Below, piece by piece: positions 9,243 to 18,412 of a stretch of 64,000 nucleotides of DNA (positions are counted from its first letter, which is position 1; each line of letters starts with the position of its first letter). Origin of the DNA: JBMFVE01 sp049966155 (GTDB lineage: Bacteria; Bacteroidota; Ignavibacteria; Kryptoniales; JAKASW01). The stretch spans positions 1 to 64,000 of the forward strand of contig JBMFVE010000010.1 in assembly GCA_049966155.1 (NCBI GenBank), written 5' to 3'. The translations under genes were made by a program, and so were the position numbers. Under the pieces are notes generated by a model that worked only from the letters and a program-made list of their open reading frames with translations, made no database searches and was not told where the DNA came from.

Positions 9243-12200
9243 CTATTTCAGCAGAGCTTTAACCCTGTTAATTTCCCGTTCAGCACCGGCTTTAAATGCC
9301 GGGTCAGTGTCCGGTTTATCAATAATCTTCTGATACATGGCAATTGCATCCTGCGGTCGATTCAGCTTCTCATATGACTTTCCAGCCATATAATAAGCAT
9401 TTGCTGCCCAATCAACAACCGTTTTTCCGGGTACAAGGTATGGCACTTTCAAAAACTCCAGGATTGAATTAGCATAGTCTCCCTTATCAACATAAATTGC
9501 CCCTATATAATAATGCAGCTCCGCAAGGTAATCCCTGTTAGCTTCCTTTAGCAAACTTTGAAATGTTGCAAGTGCCTGATCATAGTATTTTAGCTCCTCA
9601 TACAATATCCCGACCTTGATTTTCTTGTCCATAATATTTGGATCTGTTGGAAATTCAAGGATAAACTTTTTTGTCACTTCCAGAGCAGCATCGTACATTC
9701 CGACAGACTCATACGAACTGATGAGTCTATCCATTGCGCTCCTTCTTATATTTTCAGAAGAAGTTGTATCTAAATAAATTACCCTATAGTTATCTATAGC
9801 ATTTTGATACTTCTCTTTAGCATAATAAATATTTCCAAGTTCAAGGTGGGCTTCTGCTGCAACAGTTGAGTAAGGAAATTTGCTGAGAATATCTTCAAGT
9901 TTCTTCTGCGCTTTGTCAAGGTTGCCGGTCTCGACATCAATTCTCGCAAGCTCAAGAAGCGATGCCGGGTAAATAATTGTTTCCTCGTAATCATCTCCAA
10001 TCTTTTCAAGAAGTTTTCGAGCTTCATCGTATTGCTTATTACTTATCAAAAGTTTTGACCTGTCAAGTAAGAACCTGGCAAAGTATGTTTTATCTGCATC
10101 AGGATAATTTTTTTTGAACTGAGTAACTCCAGCATCAGCAGATTTGATATTATCTGTCAAATAGTCTATACGAATAAGCTGTGCAGCAGCGTACTGCCTG
10201 AGACTATCTGAAACTGATTTTGACAATATTTGAGAATAGACTCTTCGAGCCTCCTTGTAATCCGCTGCGTTAAAATACGTATCAGCTGCTTTAATCATTG
10301 CGTCCGGATCACTTTCACCTGCCTTGAGGTAAAAAGATGCACTAAGTCTTTCATCACCCAACTTTTTATAAATTGCACCGAGCTGAGTGTAAGCATTAAT
10401 TAGAGTGGAAGAGTCTTCAGCAGTGGCAACTATTTTTTGAAATATAGCTTTTGCAATATTCAAATCTCCTGATTTCAACTTACAGTTCGCCATTTTTTCA
10501 AGAAGCGGAGTGGAGGGGGATTCCCACAAAGACGACGACGCTATTTTGGAATAAATTGAGTAAGCACTGTCAAATTTCCCTGCTGTATATAAATAATCTC
10601 CATATTCTTCAGCCACATCATTTCTTATTTCAGAGGGGACAAGCCCTGACGGGGGCACATTATTCAAAAGCTTATGATATACAGAAGAAGGGTCTTCGCC
10701 TGAACTTACAAGAGCCCGGGCGTAAGTGATATTTGCTTCAACAGCTATCTTCCTTGAAATATTTTTGTTTAACAGAGACAAAAGGCTTTTCTTTGCTGTT
10801 CCCGCTGAATCAAGAGATAGTTCAATTTTAGCCATCAGCAATTTCGCTTCAGGTGCAGAACCGGCAAGGAGCACCTGCGATAATGCTTCATAAAAAGAGT
10901 GTGATTTATAAAGAATCCTGGCAAGCAATAAATAAGCATCCGGACTCTCAGCCGCTTTCGGAAACCTGCTCAAAAAATCCACCACAGCGCTTCTTGCAGA
11001 TGCTGTGTCGCCCCTCTCATAGTATAGCCTCGCCAGGGTAATAAGAGACTTCTCAGCTATGGTATCACTTTCAGAAGGGGCCGAAATTTTCTGATAAATT
11101 GAAATTGCTTCTGAAATCTTACTTTCGTCAATATGAGATAGACGTTCATTGCACCTGGCAATCATAAATTGAGCAAATCGAGCTGTATCTCCCTGGCTAA
11201 CCCTTGCTAATTTATCAAACACCTCAATTGACTTATTATAATCCTTCAGATCATCATAGTATATTTCCCCCAGCTTAATGAGCATTGACGCAGTTGTGGG
11301 CATTGAGACTTCTTTTTCCAGCATCAAATTACTGAGGTGAACAACAGCATTGTTATAGTTTACCATTTTGAAATACTGAAGGTAATCACGAATGCTGTCG
11401 GCATCAGATACGTAGTCAGATTCAGGATATGTTTCTACAAGCGAATCCAGGTTAATTACAGCTGGAGCAAATTGCTCCTGCCATTCATCAACAATTGCTT
11501 TATAAAAAAGATATGAATCGACCCGTCCGGGAATAAGTAAATTTCCAAATTTATTGAAGTTTTCCTCCAATCGGTGATGATCTGTAATGTTATTTGCATC
11601 TATCTCCAACAAACGATCAACCAGTTGAGGCAGGTTATAATTTACAACACCTGCAGTGCCTGAACCTGCTACCATCTCTACAGCACGCACGAGTAATGAA
11701 TCTGCACTGTAGAAGTTATCTGTCATAAATTCTGCCTTTGCATGCAAAATGAGGTCCTGAATTTCAATCCCTTTTGGCGAAATTTGAGAGAGCATCTCAT
11801 GAACCATTTCAAACTCGCCGTTTTGGTCAAGCAAATGAGCCAGCTCTCTCTTCTCTTCATCAGTCAAGTGCGATGCTGAAGGGAGCACCTTCCTGTATGA
11901 ATCAAAGTCGCCTTTTGCAAGGTAACAATAGGCTTTTTCATATTTAAGTTTTGATTTGAGTCCAGCTGACAGCTGACTTTCAGAAATTTGCGACAGCCTG
12001 TTAAGTGCATTGTCATAGCTGCCTGCTTCAATATCCAGAGAAATGCTTTCGAGAAGTGCATCCGTGCTTTGAGGAATGATATTTAAATCAACAGCCTGAT
12101 TGAAATATTTTGAAGCTACTGCAAAATTCCCTTCCGACCTGTACAGCTTACCGAGTGCCAGCAGCCCCATAACCCTGATTGAGTCGTTATCTGATGTCAG

Positions 12201-12848
12201 CAGACTTTTAAACTCAGCCTCTGCATTAACCGTTTTTCCTGTTTCCACATATAGGTTCCCAAGATCGTACGTCGCAGCATAATAAAGCGGTGATGATGAG
12301 TATTCCTGAACTAACGTCATTAAAGACTGTTCAGCTCTCGAGGTATCACCTGCAAGTTTAAAATATTTTGCAGCCCTGAGTAGTGCATCAGGTGCACGCT
12401 GGTCCTTAGGATAGAATACCCGCAGTCTTTCAAATGCAAAACCTGCGTTAGCATATTCATGTGCATATGCGTAAGTCTCCCCTGCCTTCATCCAGGCATC
12501 AGGAGCAAGGGGGTCGTTAGGAAACTGAACTGCAAATGTTTGGAAATTTGAGGCAGCATTTGGATACTTTCTCAGCTCAAGTTCCGTCAGCGCAAGATAG
12601 TATCTAGCCTGTCCGGCAGATGAAGATGTGGGATAAAGTTGTAGATACCTGGTGAACTGCTCTTCAGCCAGGTCATACATTTTGTTCTTGTAAAGCTCTA
12701 TTCCAAACTTAAAATCTGAATCTACCTGTGATTCCTGGGCAAGTAAAGAGGATGTCTGAACAATTACAATTATCAGTAACAGTATGTATGTGGTGAGCGG
12801 GTTCCTCAGAACCCGCTCCAATTTAGCATCTGCAAAAATTTCAAGCAT
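9243..12848 (-). CDS. very large exported TPR-repeat protein (YbgF/BamD-like repeats)
   Basis: About 1200 residues. A basic N-terminus and one hydrophobic stretch (TTYILLLIIVIVQTSSLLAQ) act as signal peptide. The rest is tandem tetratricopeptide repeats with motifs such as YPTSSSAGQARYYLAL, FPNDPLAPDAWMKAGE and FPYSTVAAEAHLELGN. These resemble the periplasmic TPRs of YbgF/CpoB and BamD. ATG 12848 gives the shortest leader into the signal sequence; GTG 12914 would add 22 residues. It lies directly downstream of sdhB and upstream of an unknown gene. A scaffold or complex-assembly role in the envelope is plausible but unproven. Confidence 0.88.
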   Translation of the reverse strand: MLEIFADAKLERVLRNPLTTYILLLIIVIVQTSSLLAQESQVDSDFKFGIELYKNKMYDLAEEQFTRYLQLYPTSSSAGQARYYLALTELELRKYPNAASNFQTFAVQFPNDPLAPDAWMKAGETYAYAHEYANAGFAFERLRVFYPKDQRAPDALLRAAKYFKLAGDTSRAEQSLMTLVQEYSSSPLYYAATYDLGNLYVETGKTVNAEAEFKSLLTSDNDSIRVMGLLALGKLYRSEGNFAVASKYFNQAVDLNIIPQSTDALLESISLDIEAGSYDNALNRLSQISESQLSAGLKSKLKYEKAYCYLAKGDFDSYRKVLPSASHLTDEEKRELAHLLDQNGEFEMVHEMLSQISPKGIEIQDLILHAKAEFMTDNFYSADSLLVRAVEMVAGSGTAGVVNYNLPQLVDRLLEIDANNITDHHRLEENFNKFGNLLIPGRVDSYLFYKAIVDEWQEQFAPAVINLDSLVETYPESDYVSDADSIRDYLQYFKMVNYNNAVVHLSNLMLEKEVSMPTTASMLIKLGEIYYDDLKDYNKSIEVFDKLARVSQGDTARFAQFMIARCNERLSHIDESKISEAISIYQKISAPSESDTIAEKSLITLARLYYERGDTASARSAVVDFLSRFPKAAESPDAYLLLARILYKSHSFYEALSQVLLAGSAPEAKLLMAKIELSLDSAGTAKKSLLSLLNKNISRKIAVEANITYARALVSSGEDPSSVYHKLLNNVPPSGLVPSEIRNDVAEEYGDYLYTAGKFDSAYSIYSKIASSSLWESPSTPLLEKMANCKLKSGDLNIAKAIFQKIVATAEDSSTLINAYTQLGAIYKKLGDERLSASFYLKAGESDPDAMIKAADTYFNAADYKEARRVYSQILSKSVSDSLRQYAAAQLIRIDYLTDNIKSADAGVTQFKKNYPDADKTYFARFLLDRSKLLISNKQYDEARKLLEKIGDDYEETIIYPASLLELARIDVETGNLDKAQKKLEDILSKFPYSTVAAEAHLELGNIYYAKEKYQNAIDNYRVIYLDTTSSENIRRSAMDRLISSYESVGMYDAALEVTKKFILEFPTDPNIMDKKIKVGILYEELKYYDQALATFQSLLKEANRDYLAELHYYIGAIYVDKGDYANSILEFLKVPYLVPGKTVVDWAANAYYMAGKSYEKLNRPQDAIAMYQKIIDKPDTDPAFKAGAEREINRVKALLK

Positions 12849-12931
12849 CCTATTCTTTTTAGATTTAAACCGTAACAGGCAGGTATTGAAACTGTCCAAA
12901 AGCACAGCAATCACCTGTCGGCAGCATTAAC

Positions 12932-13639
12932 TCATGTTTCCCTTTCAGCTGCTGCCTTCTTCAGTTGAGATATATGCCATGTGATGTTAATTTCCTTTGG
13001 ACAGGCTTCAACACAATTAAATATCGTATGGCATCTCCACAATCCATCTGGATTGTCAACAATGTCAAGCCTTTCATTTGCAGCTTCATCTCTCGTGTCA
13101 AAAACAAACCGATATGCCTTCAATAGCGCTGCCGGCCCAATGTAATTGTTGTTAGACCATGTTGACGGACAGGAAGTTGTGCAACAGGCACATAGTATAC
13201 ACTTGGCTGCTTCGAAAAGTTTTTCCGCGTCCTCGTTTTTCTGCAGTCTTTCATGCTCAGGCGGTGGGGAATTGTTTATCAGATACGGCTTAATAACCTC
13301 ATACTTTTTGTAAAAGTCGCTCATATCAACAACAAGGTCTTTAATAATCGGCATCGCAGGCAAAGGCTCTATCACCACCGGCTTTTTATAATTCACGTCC
13401 TTGAGGAGCACCGAGCATGCAAGGCGATTTCGTCCATTAATTCGGATTCCGTCAGACCCGCAAACGCCATGCGCGCATGATCTTCTAAATGTAAGTGTTC
13501 CATCGTAATTCCACTTTACCTGATTAAGTAAATCCAATATTCTTTCGCGATCATCCTGAACTTCAAGTGTGAAATCCTGGTAATAGGGTTCTGAGTCCTT
13601 TTCGGGGTTGAATCTTTGAATACGCAATGTGACTTTCAT
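12932..13639 (-). CDS. sdhB: succinate dehydrogenase / fumarate reductase iron-sulfur subunit
   Basis: The iron-sulfur subunit of complex II, 235 residues. The plant-type [2Fe-2S] Cys set is in SCAHGVCGSDG and RLAC. The [4Fe-4S]/[3Fe-4S] sets are CILCACCTTSCP and CHTIFNCVEACPK. ATG 13639 has AAGGAAGG upstream and gives MKVTLRIQRF, the usual family start; the TTG at 13660 would overlap the sdhA stop. It passes electrons from the flavoprotein to quinone on the inner face of the membrane. Confidence 0.97.
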   Translation of the reverse strand: MKVTLRIQRFNPEKDSEPYYQDFTLEVQDDRERILDLLNQVKWNYDGTLTFRRSCAHGVCGSDGIRINGRNRLACSVLLKDVNYKKPVVIEPLPAMPIIKDLVVDMSDFYKKYEVIKPYLINNSPPPEHERLQKNEDAEKLFEAAKCILCACCTTSCPSTWSNNNYIGPAALLKAYRFVFDTRDEAANERLDIVDNPDGLWRCHTIFNCVEACPKEINITWHISQLKKAAAERET

Positions 13640-13656
13640 TTTTTTCAGCCTTCCTT

Positions 13657-15420
13657 TCAATATTTTCTTTCTTTAGGCTGGAATCTGGTAATGACAACAG
13701 GTTTATGTGTAATTCTCGGGGCTTTCCCATCCTCATTCCTGAAAATCAGGCTATGCTTCAACCAGTTCTTGTCGTCCCTCTGTGGGTAGTCCTCTCTGGA
13801 ATGGGCACCCCTTGATTCTGTCCTGTTCAGAGCACTGTAAGTTATCGCTTCAGCAGTGTCTATGAGGTTTCCCAATTCAATAGCCTCCATCAGGTCTGTA
13901 TTAAAGATCTTACCCCTGTCGTCAATCTTAATGTTCTTATATCTCTCTTTCAGAACCTTGATTTCTTCTATCATATCCTTGAGATCCTTTTCGTTCCTGA
14001 ATATCCCAACTTTATCCATCATCTTCTCCTGCATCTCGGTGCGAAGGGCACTCACTTTTTCACTCCCGCTTGAATTTAATATCTTTGAGATAGTCTGTAG
14101 AGTTCTGTCCGCCGCATCTCCAGGAAGGGGAGCAAAATCAGATTTCTTTATGAACTCTGCCATTGCCTTTCCACCTCGCCTTCCAAATACGACAAGGTCG
14201 AGGAGAGAATTAGTACCAAGCCTATTTGCGCCATGTACCGAAACGCACGCTACCTCCCCGGCAGCATATAATCCCTGAACCTTTGCATTTTTTTCGTTGT
14301 AAATTACTTCAGCATCAATTGTAGTTGGGATGCCCCCCATTGCATAATGAGCTGTAGGTTGAACAGGAATTGGTTCCTTTTCAGGTTCAACCCCCAGGTA
14401 TGTCCGCGCAAAACCTGTAATTTCGGGAAGCTTTTCCACAAGGACTTCCCTTGGAAGCTTTGTCAAATCCAGTTGCACATAATAAGTTCCGTCACTTCCT
14501 TTAAAACCCCTCCCTTCCTTAATCTCTGTAAGAATAGCCCTGGATACCATATCCCGTGGTGCAAGATCCTTAACGGTAGGGGCATACCTTTCCATAAAAC
14601 GCTCGCCTTTATTGTTGAGCAAAATCCCCCCTTCACCCCGTGCGGCTTCAGAAATCAGGATTCCCAGCTTCCATAGACCTGTCGGGTGAAACTGCACAAA
14701 TTCCATGTCTTCAAGGGGGAGTCCATTGTTGTATACCAGTGCAAAGCCATCACCGGTCCCTACATGTGCATTTGACGTTATTCTGTAGACCCTACCATAT
14801 CCACCGGTGGCAAGCATCACTGCTTTTGCATGGAAGACGTGAACTTCACTGGTGGCAATATCAAAAGCAACCACTCCTGCACAAACATTGTTCTGAACAA
14901 TTAAATCGGTCACAAAGAATTCAGAGAAGAACTGCACACGCTTCTTTAATGCATTTTCATAAAGGGTATGCAACATGACATGACCGGTTCTGTCTGCTGA
15001 ATAACATGACCTTTTAACAGCAATCCTCTTAGACTCTGGATCTGCCGGATTTTCCGGCCTTGTGTGTCCCCCAAACCTGCGCTGGGCAATCTTCCCATCC
15101 GGCGTTCTGGAGAACGGAAGTCCCATGTGTTCAAGCTCAATAATTGCCCTCACAGCATCCTGTGTCATTATTTCAATGGCATCCTGGTCTCCGAGATAAT
15201 CACTCCCTTTGACCGTATCAAACATATGCCATTCCCAGCTGTCTTCCTCTTCATTACCAAGTGCCGCCCCTACTCCACCCTGCGCCGCACCTGTGTGCGA
15301 ACGGGTTGGAAAAACTTTAGAAATTACTGCGCAGCTAAACCCTTCTGGAATTTCAACTGCAGCCCGCAAACCCGCGCCGCCTGCGCCAACTATTACGACA
15401 TCAAATTGATGTTTTATCAT
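13657..15420 (-). CDS. sdhA: succinate dehydrogenase flavoprotein subunit
   Basis: The catalytic subunit of complex II, 587 residues, oxidising succinate to fumarate. The N-terminal Rossmann motif VVIVGAGGAGLRAA binds FAD. The covalent-FAD histidine lies in RSHTGAAQGGVGAALGN. The active-site segments HPTG, RGEGG and the C-terminal HSREDYP are present. The start is ATG 15420, with AAGGA about 10 bases upstream; a GTG at 15423 is also possible. Sits between sdhD and sdhB in a four-gene cluster. Confidence 0.97.
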   Translation of the reverse strand: MIKHQFDVVIVGAGGAGLRAAVEIPEGFSCAVISKVFPTRSHTGAAQGGVGAALGNEEEDSWEWHMFDTVKGSDYLGDQDAIEIMTQDAVRAIIELEHMGLPFSRTPDGKIAQRRFGGHTRPENPADPESKRIAVKRSCYSADRTGHVMLHTLYENALKKRVQFFSEFFVTDLIVQNNVCAGVVAFDIATSEVHVFHAKAVMLATGGYGRVYRITSNAHVGTGDGFALVYNNGLPLEDMEFVQFHPTGLWKLGILISEAARGEGGILLNNKGERFMERYAPTVKDLAPRDMVSRAILTEIKEGRGFKGSDGTYYVQLDLTKLPREVLVEKLPEITGFARTYLGVEPEKEPIPVQPTAHYAMGGIPTTIDAEVIYNEKNAKVQGLYAAGEVACVSVHGANRLGTNSLLDLVVFGRRGGKAMAEFIKKSDFAPLPGDAADRTLQTISKILNSSGSEKVSALRTEMQEKMMDKVGIFRNEKDLKDMIEEIKVLKERYKNIKIDDRGKIFNTDLMEAIELGNLIDTAEAITYSALNRTESRGAHSREDYPQRDDKNWLKHSLIFRNEDGKAPRITHKPVVITRFQPKERKY

Positions 15421-15438
15421 CACAAATTTCCTTTTCTT

Positions 15439-15789
15439 TTAAAAAGAAAGAATCGTATTTATGCCGAGAACCCAGAATGCGATTCCCGAAAGAATTATTA
15501 TTCCATAAATTGTCAGGCTTAACCAGGGCTTCATATCGTAATCTCGAAAGATGCCCCATGTTCCGTTGAGTCCATGCCAGAGACCAACTGTAATAAATGT
15601 AAGATCGAACATTTTCCAGAATGGATTGTGCATTCTGGCAAGTACTGCAGCATACGTATGACCACTCGCAGGATCAGCATGCATAATAAAATAATGTGCT
15701 ATCACGACCACGAAAAGAAGTATACCAGTAATCCTCTGCAGCACCCAGGAAGGCGCTCCACTGCCTCTTGAACTTTTGTAAACGTACAT
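15439..15789 (-). CDS. sdhD: succinate dehydrogenase membrane anchor subunit
   Basis: A 116-residue protein with three transmembrane helices, about residues 18-38, 60-82 and 90-113. His residues in IAHYFIMH and VGLWHGLNGTWGI are candidate heme/quinone ligands, matching the SdhD/SdhC anchor fold. ATG 15789 has GAGGTG six bases upstream; the GTG at 15798 overlaps that site and is less likely. Together with sdhC it anchors SdhAB to the inner membrane. Confidence 0.9.
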   Translation of the reverse strand: MYVYKSSRGSGAPSWVLQRITGILLFVVVIAHYFIMHADPASGHTYAAVLARMHNPFWKMFDLTFITVGLWHGLNGTWGIFRDYDMKPWLSLTIYGIIILSGIAFWVLGINTILSF

Positions 15790-15799
15790 TTTATTCACC

Positions 15800-16216
15800 T
15801 CATCTTATTGATGCAAATAAACTTGTAATTGGCTCCCGAAAAATCAGATATCCCATTCCAACAAAAAGAACGATCGATAAGGCATAAACTACAGCCAGCA
15901 GCTTCTTATGATATCTTGCGCCATTTGCCCAGTCTACCAGAATAATTCTTACGCCATTAAATGCATGAAACAAAACCAGGGAAAACAGTGCCCACTCCAG
16001 AAATTTAAAGAACGGTGTGGAGAAGAGTTTCATTTCTTCATCAAATGCCTTCTCACCCTGAGTTAATGAAGTGAGCGCGTAAATATGAAGGTAAATATAC
16101 GCTGTTAAACCAAGTCCGGTTAACCTGTGAAGAATCCACGCCCAGCTCCCGCTGTGTTTGTAATATTTGAGGTTAGTCTTCAGCCATCCCTCTGGGGGGT
16201 TCGGTTGGTAAGCCAT
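15800..16216 (-). CDS. sdhC: succinate dehydrogenase cytochrome b556 subunit
   Basis: The first gene of the sdh cluster, 138 residues with three transmembrane helices. The motif SWAWILHRLTGLGL near residue 25 and LVLFHAFNGVRIIL near residue 82 are the conserved SdhC segments, with His as heme b ligands. A ribosome binding site AAAAGGAG lies seven bases before ATG 16216. A promoter is visible upstream at 16249-16277. Confidence 0.92.
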   Translation of the reverse strand: MAYQPNPPEGWLKTNLKYYKHSGSWAWILHRLTGLGLTAYIYLHIYALTSLTQGEKAFDEEMKLFSTPFFKFLEWALFSLVLFHAFNGVRIILVDWANGARYHKKLLAVVYALSIVLFVGMGYLIFREPITSLFASIR

Positions 16217-16248
16217 AACAAACTCCTTTTAATGATTACGTCTTTGCA

Positions 16249-16277
16249 AAATTAAACGTAACATTATTATTATGCAA
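16249..16277 (-). promoter_or_regulatory. candidate sigma-70 type promoter of the sdh operon
   Basis: On the minus strand, TTGCAT (16277-16272) and TAATTT (16254-16249) are separated by exactly 17 bases. The -10 box lies about 33 bases before the sdhC start. The same TAATTT -10 with 17-base spacing is used by the divergent promoter at 16344-16372. Evidence is pattern only. Confidence 0.55.
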
Positions 16278-16343
16278 GGAATGAACGCTGCTTTTTAAAG
16301 ATCCCCTACTCAGGCATCAGTTGGAAATTTCAGTGCCTGCCTC

Positions 16344-16372
16344 TTGACTCTTAACTGGAAAAAATTTAATTT
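16344..16372 (+). promoter_or_regulatory. candidate promoter of the Rrf2 nitrogen-oxide module
   Basis: TTGACT (16344-16349) and TAATTT (16367-16372) are separated by 17 bases. The palindrome at 16373-16390 begins at the next base, so a bound regulator would cover the transcription start. Predicted +1 is near 16379, leaving a leader of about 13 nt with no Shine-Dalgarno sequence. Confidence 0.6.
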
Positions 16373-16390
16373 TCAGATATAAATATCTGA
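16373..16390 (+). promoter_or_regulatory. palindromic operator, probably for the adjacent Rrf2 regulator
   Basis: TCAGATAT-AA-ATATCTGA is a perfect 8-bp inverted repeat with a two-base spacer. It fills the space between the -10 box and the rrf2 start codon at 16392. Rrf2 dimers bind AT-rich dyads of similar size, so autorepression is the simplest reading. The sdh promoter lies about 100 bases away and may not be affected. Confidence 0.65.
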
Positions 16391-16391
16391 T

Positions 16392-16847
16392 ATGTCATTA
16401 ATTTTCAGTCGACAGTGTGAATACGCTTTGCAGGCAGTCCTGTATATTTCCGGAAAGCCACAAGATCAGTTCGTAAATATCAATGAGATTAGCAAAAGGC
16501 TGGAAATACCTATGCCCTTTCTCGGAAAGACTCTCCAGCTTCTCGTACAACACAAAATCCTGGAATCCATGAAGGGACCCCGAGGCGGGTTCAGACTCCG
16601 AAAACGTCCAGAGAATATAACTCTGTTCCACATTGTCGACGCCATAGACGGCACTGACTTTCTCACCTCCTGTGTACTCGGATTCCCTGAATGTTCCTCA
16701 AAGAACCCCTGCCCTGTGCATAACCAGTGGAGTGAACTCAGAGACCGCATATACCAGATGCTCACGATGAAGACCATTGCCGATTTATCTAAAGAAATTT
16801 CAAGCAGTAAACAGCTCCTTTCAAAACTAAGCCTTCAGGTTGAGTAA
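16392..16847 (+). CDS. Rrf2 family iron-sulfur transcriptional regulator (NsrR/IscR-like)
   Basis: A 151-residue Rrf2 protein. The winged helix covers residues 1-80 (CEYALQAVLYI, KRLEIPMPFLGKTLQLL, and the wing GPRGGFRL). Three cysteines (C94, C101, C107 in SCVLGFPECSSKNPCPVH) can bind a [2Fe-2S] or [4Fe-4S] cluster, as in NsrR, IscR and RsrR. It starts one base after a perfect palindrome and lacks a ribosome binding site, so it may be translated from a very short leader. It heads a set of redox genes with hemerythrin and octaheme cytochrome, which favours nitric oxide or redox sensing over general Fe-S control. The ligand is inference. Confidence 0.9.
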   Translation: MSLIFSRQCEYALQAVLYISGKPQDQFVNINEISKRLEIPMPFLGKTLQLLVQHKILESMKGPRGGFRLRKRPENITLFHIVDAIDGTDFLTSCVLGFPECSSKNPCPVHNQWSELRDRIYQMLTMKTIADLSKEISSSKQLLSKLSLQVE

Positions 16848-16853
16848 TTTTTT

Positions 16854-17933
16854 ATGATTACATACAGGACAAAATCATCTGAAATTAATCTGCCGCCAGG
16901 GCGATTAAGAACTGTCAGAAAGATTGATGGTCGGGCAGCAATAAGAAGAGTCAACCCTGACATAAGGGGCTATGTTCAAATATTGTTTTTACTAATTACT
17001 TTATGGATTGGAATTGAGTACATATTATTTGTCACACAACTTGGAACGGGAAAACCGCCGGCTATTTCCCGACCTTCTGGAGTCGAAGGATTTCTCCCAA
17101 TCAGTGCCCTCATAAGCTTTAGATATTTTCTTCTGACAGGAATTCTTAACCATATTCACCCCTCTGGACTCGTAATATTTTTTGCCATAATTTTCATATC
17201 AACTTTCCTGAAAAAAGGCTTTTGCAGCTGGATTTGTCCAGTAGGTCTCATTTCTGAATCACTCCACCAGTTTGGGAATAAAATCTTTAAGCGGAACTTC
17301 CAACTGCCGAAGTTAATTGACATTCCGTTGAGATCAATTAAATATCTCCTCCTCTTTTTCTTTGTTTACAACATCTCGTTGATGACTGTAGACGAACTTA
17401 GAATGTTCATTTATTCGGACTATAACAAAGCAGCCGATTTAAAACTTTACCTGTTTTTTGCGAATATCGGGACATTATCAGTTGTGGTTATTGGAATTCT
17501 GATTTTCCTCTCTCTTTTGATAAAAAACTTCTGGTGCCGATATGCATGCCCATATGGAGCACTGCTGGGAATATTGAGCATGTTAAGCCCGCTTAAAGTA
17601 AGACGAAACGATTCAACGTGTATCAAATGTGGAAAATGTTCTTTAGCCTGCCCGTCTTATTTGCCTGTTGACAAACTGGATTCTGTTAATTCAGCTGAAT
17701 GTTTTTCGTGCTATTCATGCATTGAAGCCTGCCCTGTACCAGATACACTTAATTTCTCGATCTCTTCAGAATCAAAAGGTATATCGCAAACTCAATATGC
17801 CATAATCATAACCGGGATATATTTCCTGATAGTTGGCTTTGCAATGATGCTCGGTTACTGGCACAGCTCAATTTCAATCGATGAGTACTTAACCCTATTT
17901 AAAAACATCGGTACCATTAACCATGTATTTTAA
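16854..17933 (+). CDS. membrane polyferredoxin, NapH/NosR/CcoG-like 4Fe-4S protein
   Basis: A 359-residue membrane protein with about five helices. Two cysteine motifs of the NapH/NosR family, FCSWICPVG and WCRYACPYG, lie at the ends of membrane helices. Two [4Fe-4S] ferredoxin motifs follow: CIKCGKCSLACPS and CFSCYSCIEACPVP. Such proteins move electrons between the quinone pool and periplasmic or cytosolic carriers. No NapC/NrfH-type quinol dehydrogenase is visible nearby, so this may be the electron link for the octaheme cytochrome two genes downstream. It starts six bases after the regulator and overlaps the next gene by 11 bases. Confidence 0.85.
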   Translation: MITYRTKSSEINLPPGRLRTVRKIDGRAAIRRVNPDIRGYVQILFLLITLWIGIEYILFVTQLGTGKPPAISRPSGVEGFLPISALISFRYFLLTGILNHIHPSGLVIFFAIIFISTFLKKGFCSWICPVGLISESLHQFGNKIFKRNFQLPKLIDIPLRSIKYLLLFFFVYNISLMTVDELRMFIYSDYNKAADLKLYLFFANIGTLSVVVIGILIFLSLLIKNFWCRYACPYGALLGILSMLSPLKVRRNDSTCIKCGKCSLACPSYLPVDKLDSVNSAECFSCYSCIEACPVPDTLNFSISSESKGISQTQYAIIITGIYFLIVGFAMMLGYWHSSISIDEYLTLFKNIGTINHVF

Positions 17934-18366
17934 GACACGACCTACTCATCCTATTGAAATTCTAAAATGGGAGCATGAAGTCTTTCTAAAAAGGCTTCAA
18001 GGAATGGAAAACAGTCCTGAAAAGATGGAGCAAATAGTTAATGTTTTGAAGGACCTGGAAGAACATCAGGAGGCGGAGGAAAGATTTGTCTTTCCGTTAG
18101 TTTCTGACCATCAGGACGATCTGTCGAACTTGCTGCGCAAACAACACGCGGCAATTTTAAATTCATCAGATGTGCTGCTGGCACTTGTTAATGATGGTTT
18201 AAACGATGAAGTGGTAAGCTTTCTGAAAAACTTTAAAAATGAGCTTATAATACATTTTGAGACAGAGAGGACTGGAATTCTCGACAGGGCTATGACGAAT
18301 TTGAACGAGGCCCAGATTGATGTGCTCAGGATTAAATTTGCTACTCGAAGGATACATTTCTTATAA
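17923..18366 (+). CDS. hemerythrin-like (HHE) domain protein
   Basis: A 147-residue four-helix protein with the diiron ligand pattern: His in KWEHEVF, His and Glu in EEHQEAEERFVFP, His in RKQHAAI, and His and Glu in IIHFETER. Relatives include the YtfE/RIC and DUF438 families, which respond to nitric oxide or repair damaged iron centres. The N-terminal ScdA domain of YtfE is absent. It overlaps the polyferredoxin gene by 11 bases, so translation is coupled. Oxygen or NO binding is inferred from family. Confidence 0.85.
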   Translation: MYFKTRPTHPIEILKWEHEVFLKRLQGMENSPEKMEQIVNVLKDLEEHQEAEERFVFPLVSDHQDDLSNLLRKQHAAILNSSDVLLALVNDGLNDEVVSFLKNFKNELIIHFETERTGILDRAMTNLNEAQIDVLRIKFATRRIHFL

Positions 18367-18412
18367 TGCTGGATAAACTAAATCAAAAAACCAAAACGGA
18401 GGTGTGAGGCCT

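Noticed and set aside
12849..12914. Longer start (GTG) for the TPR protein
   Set aside because: It would place 43 residues before the hydrophobic signal segment; ATG 12848 gives a more normal signal peptide.
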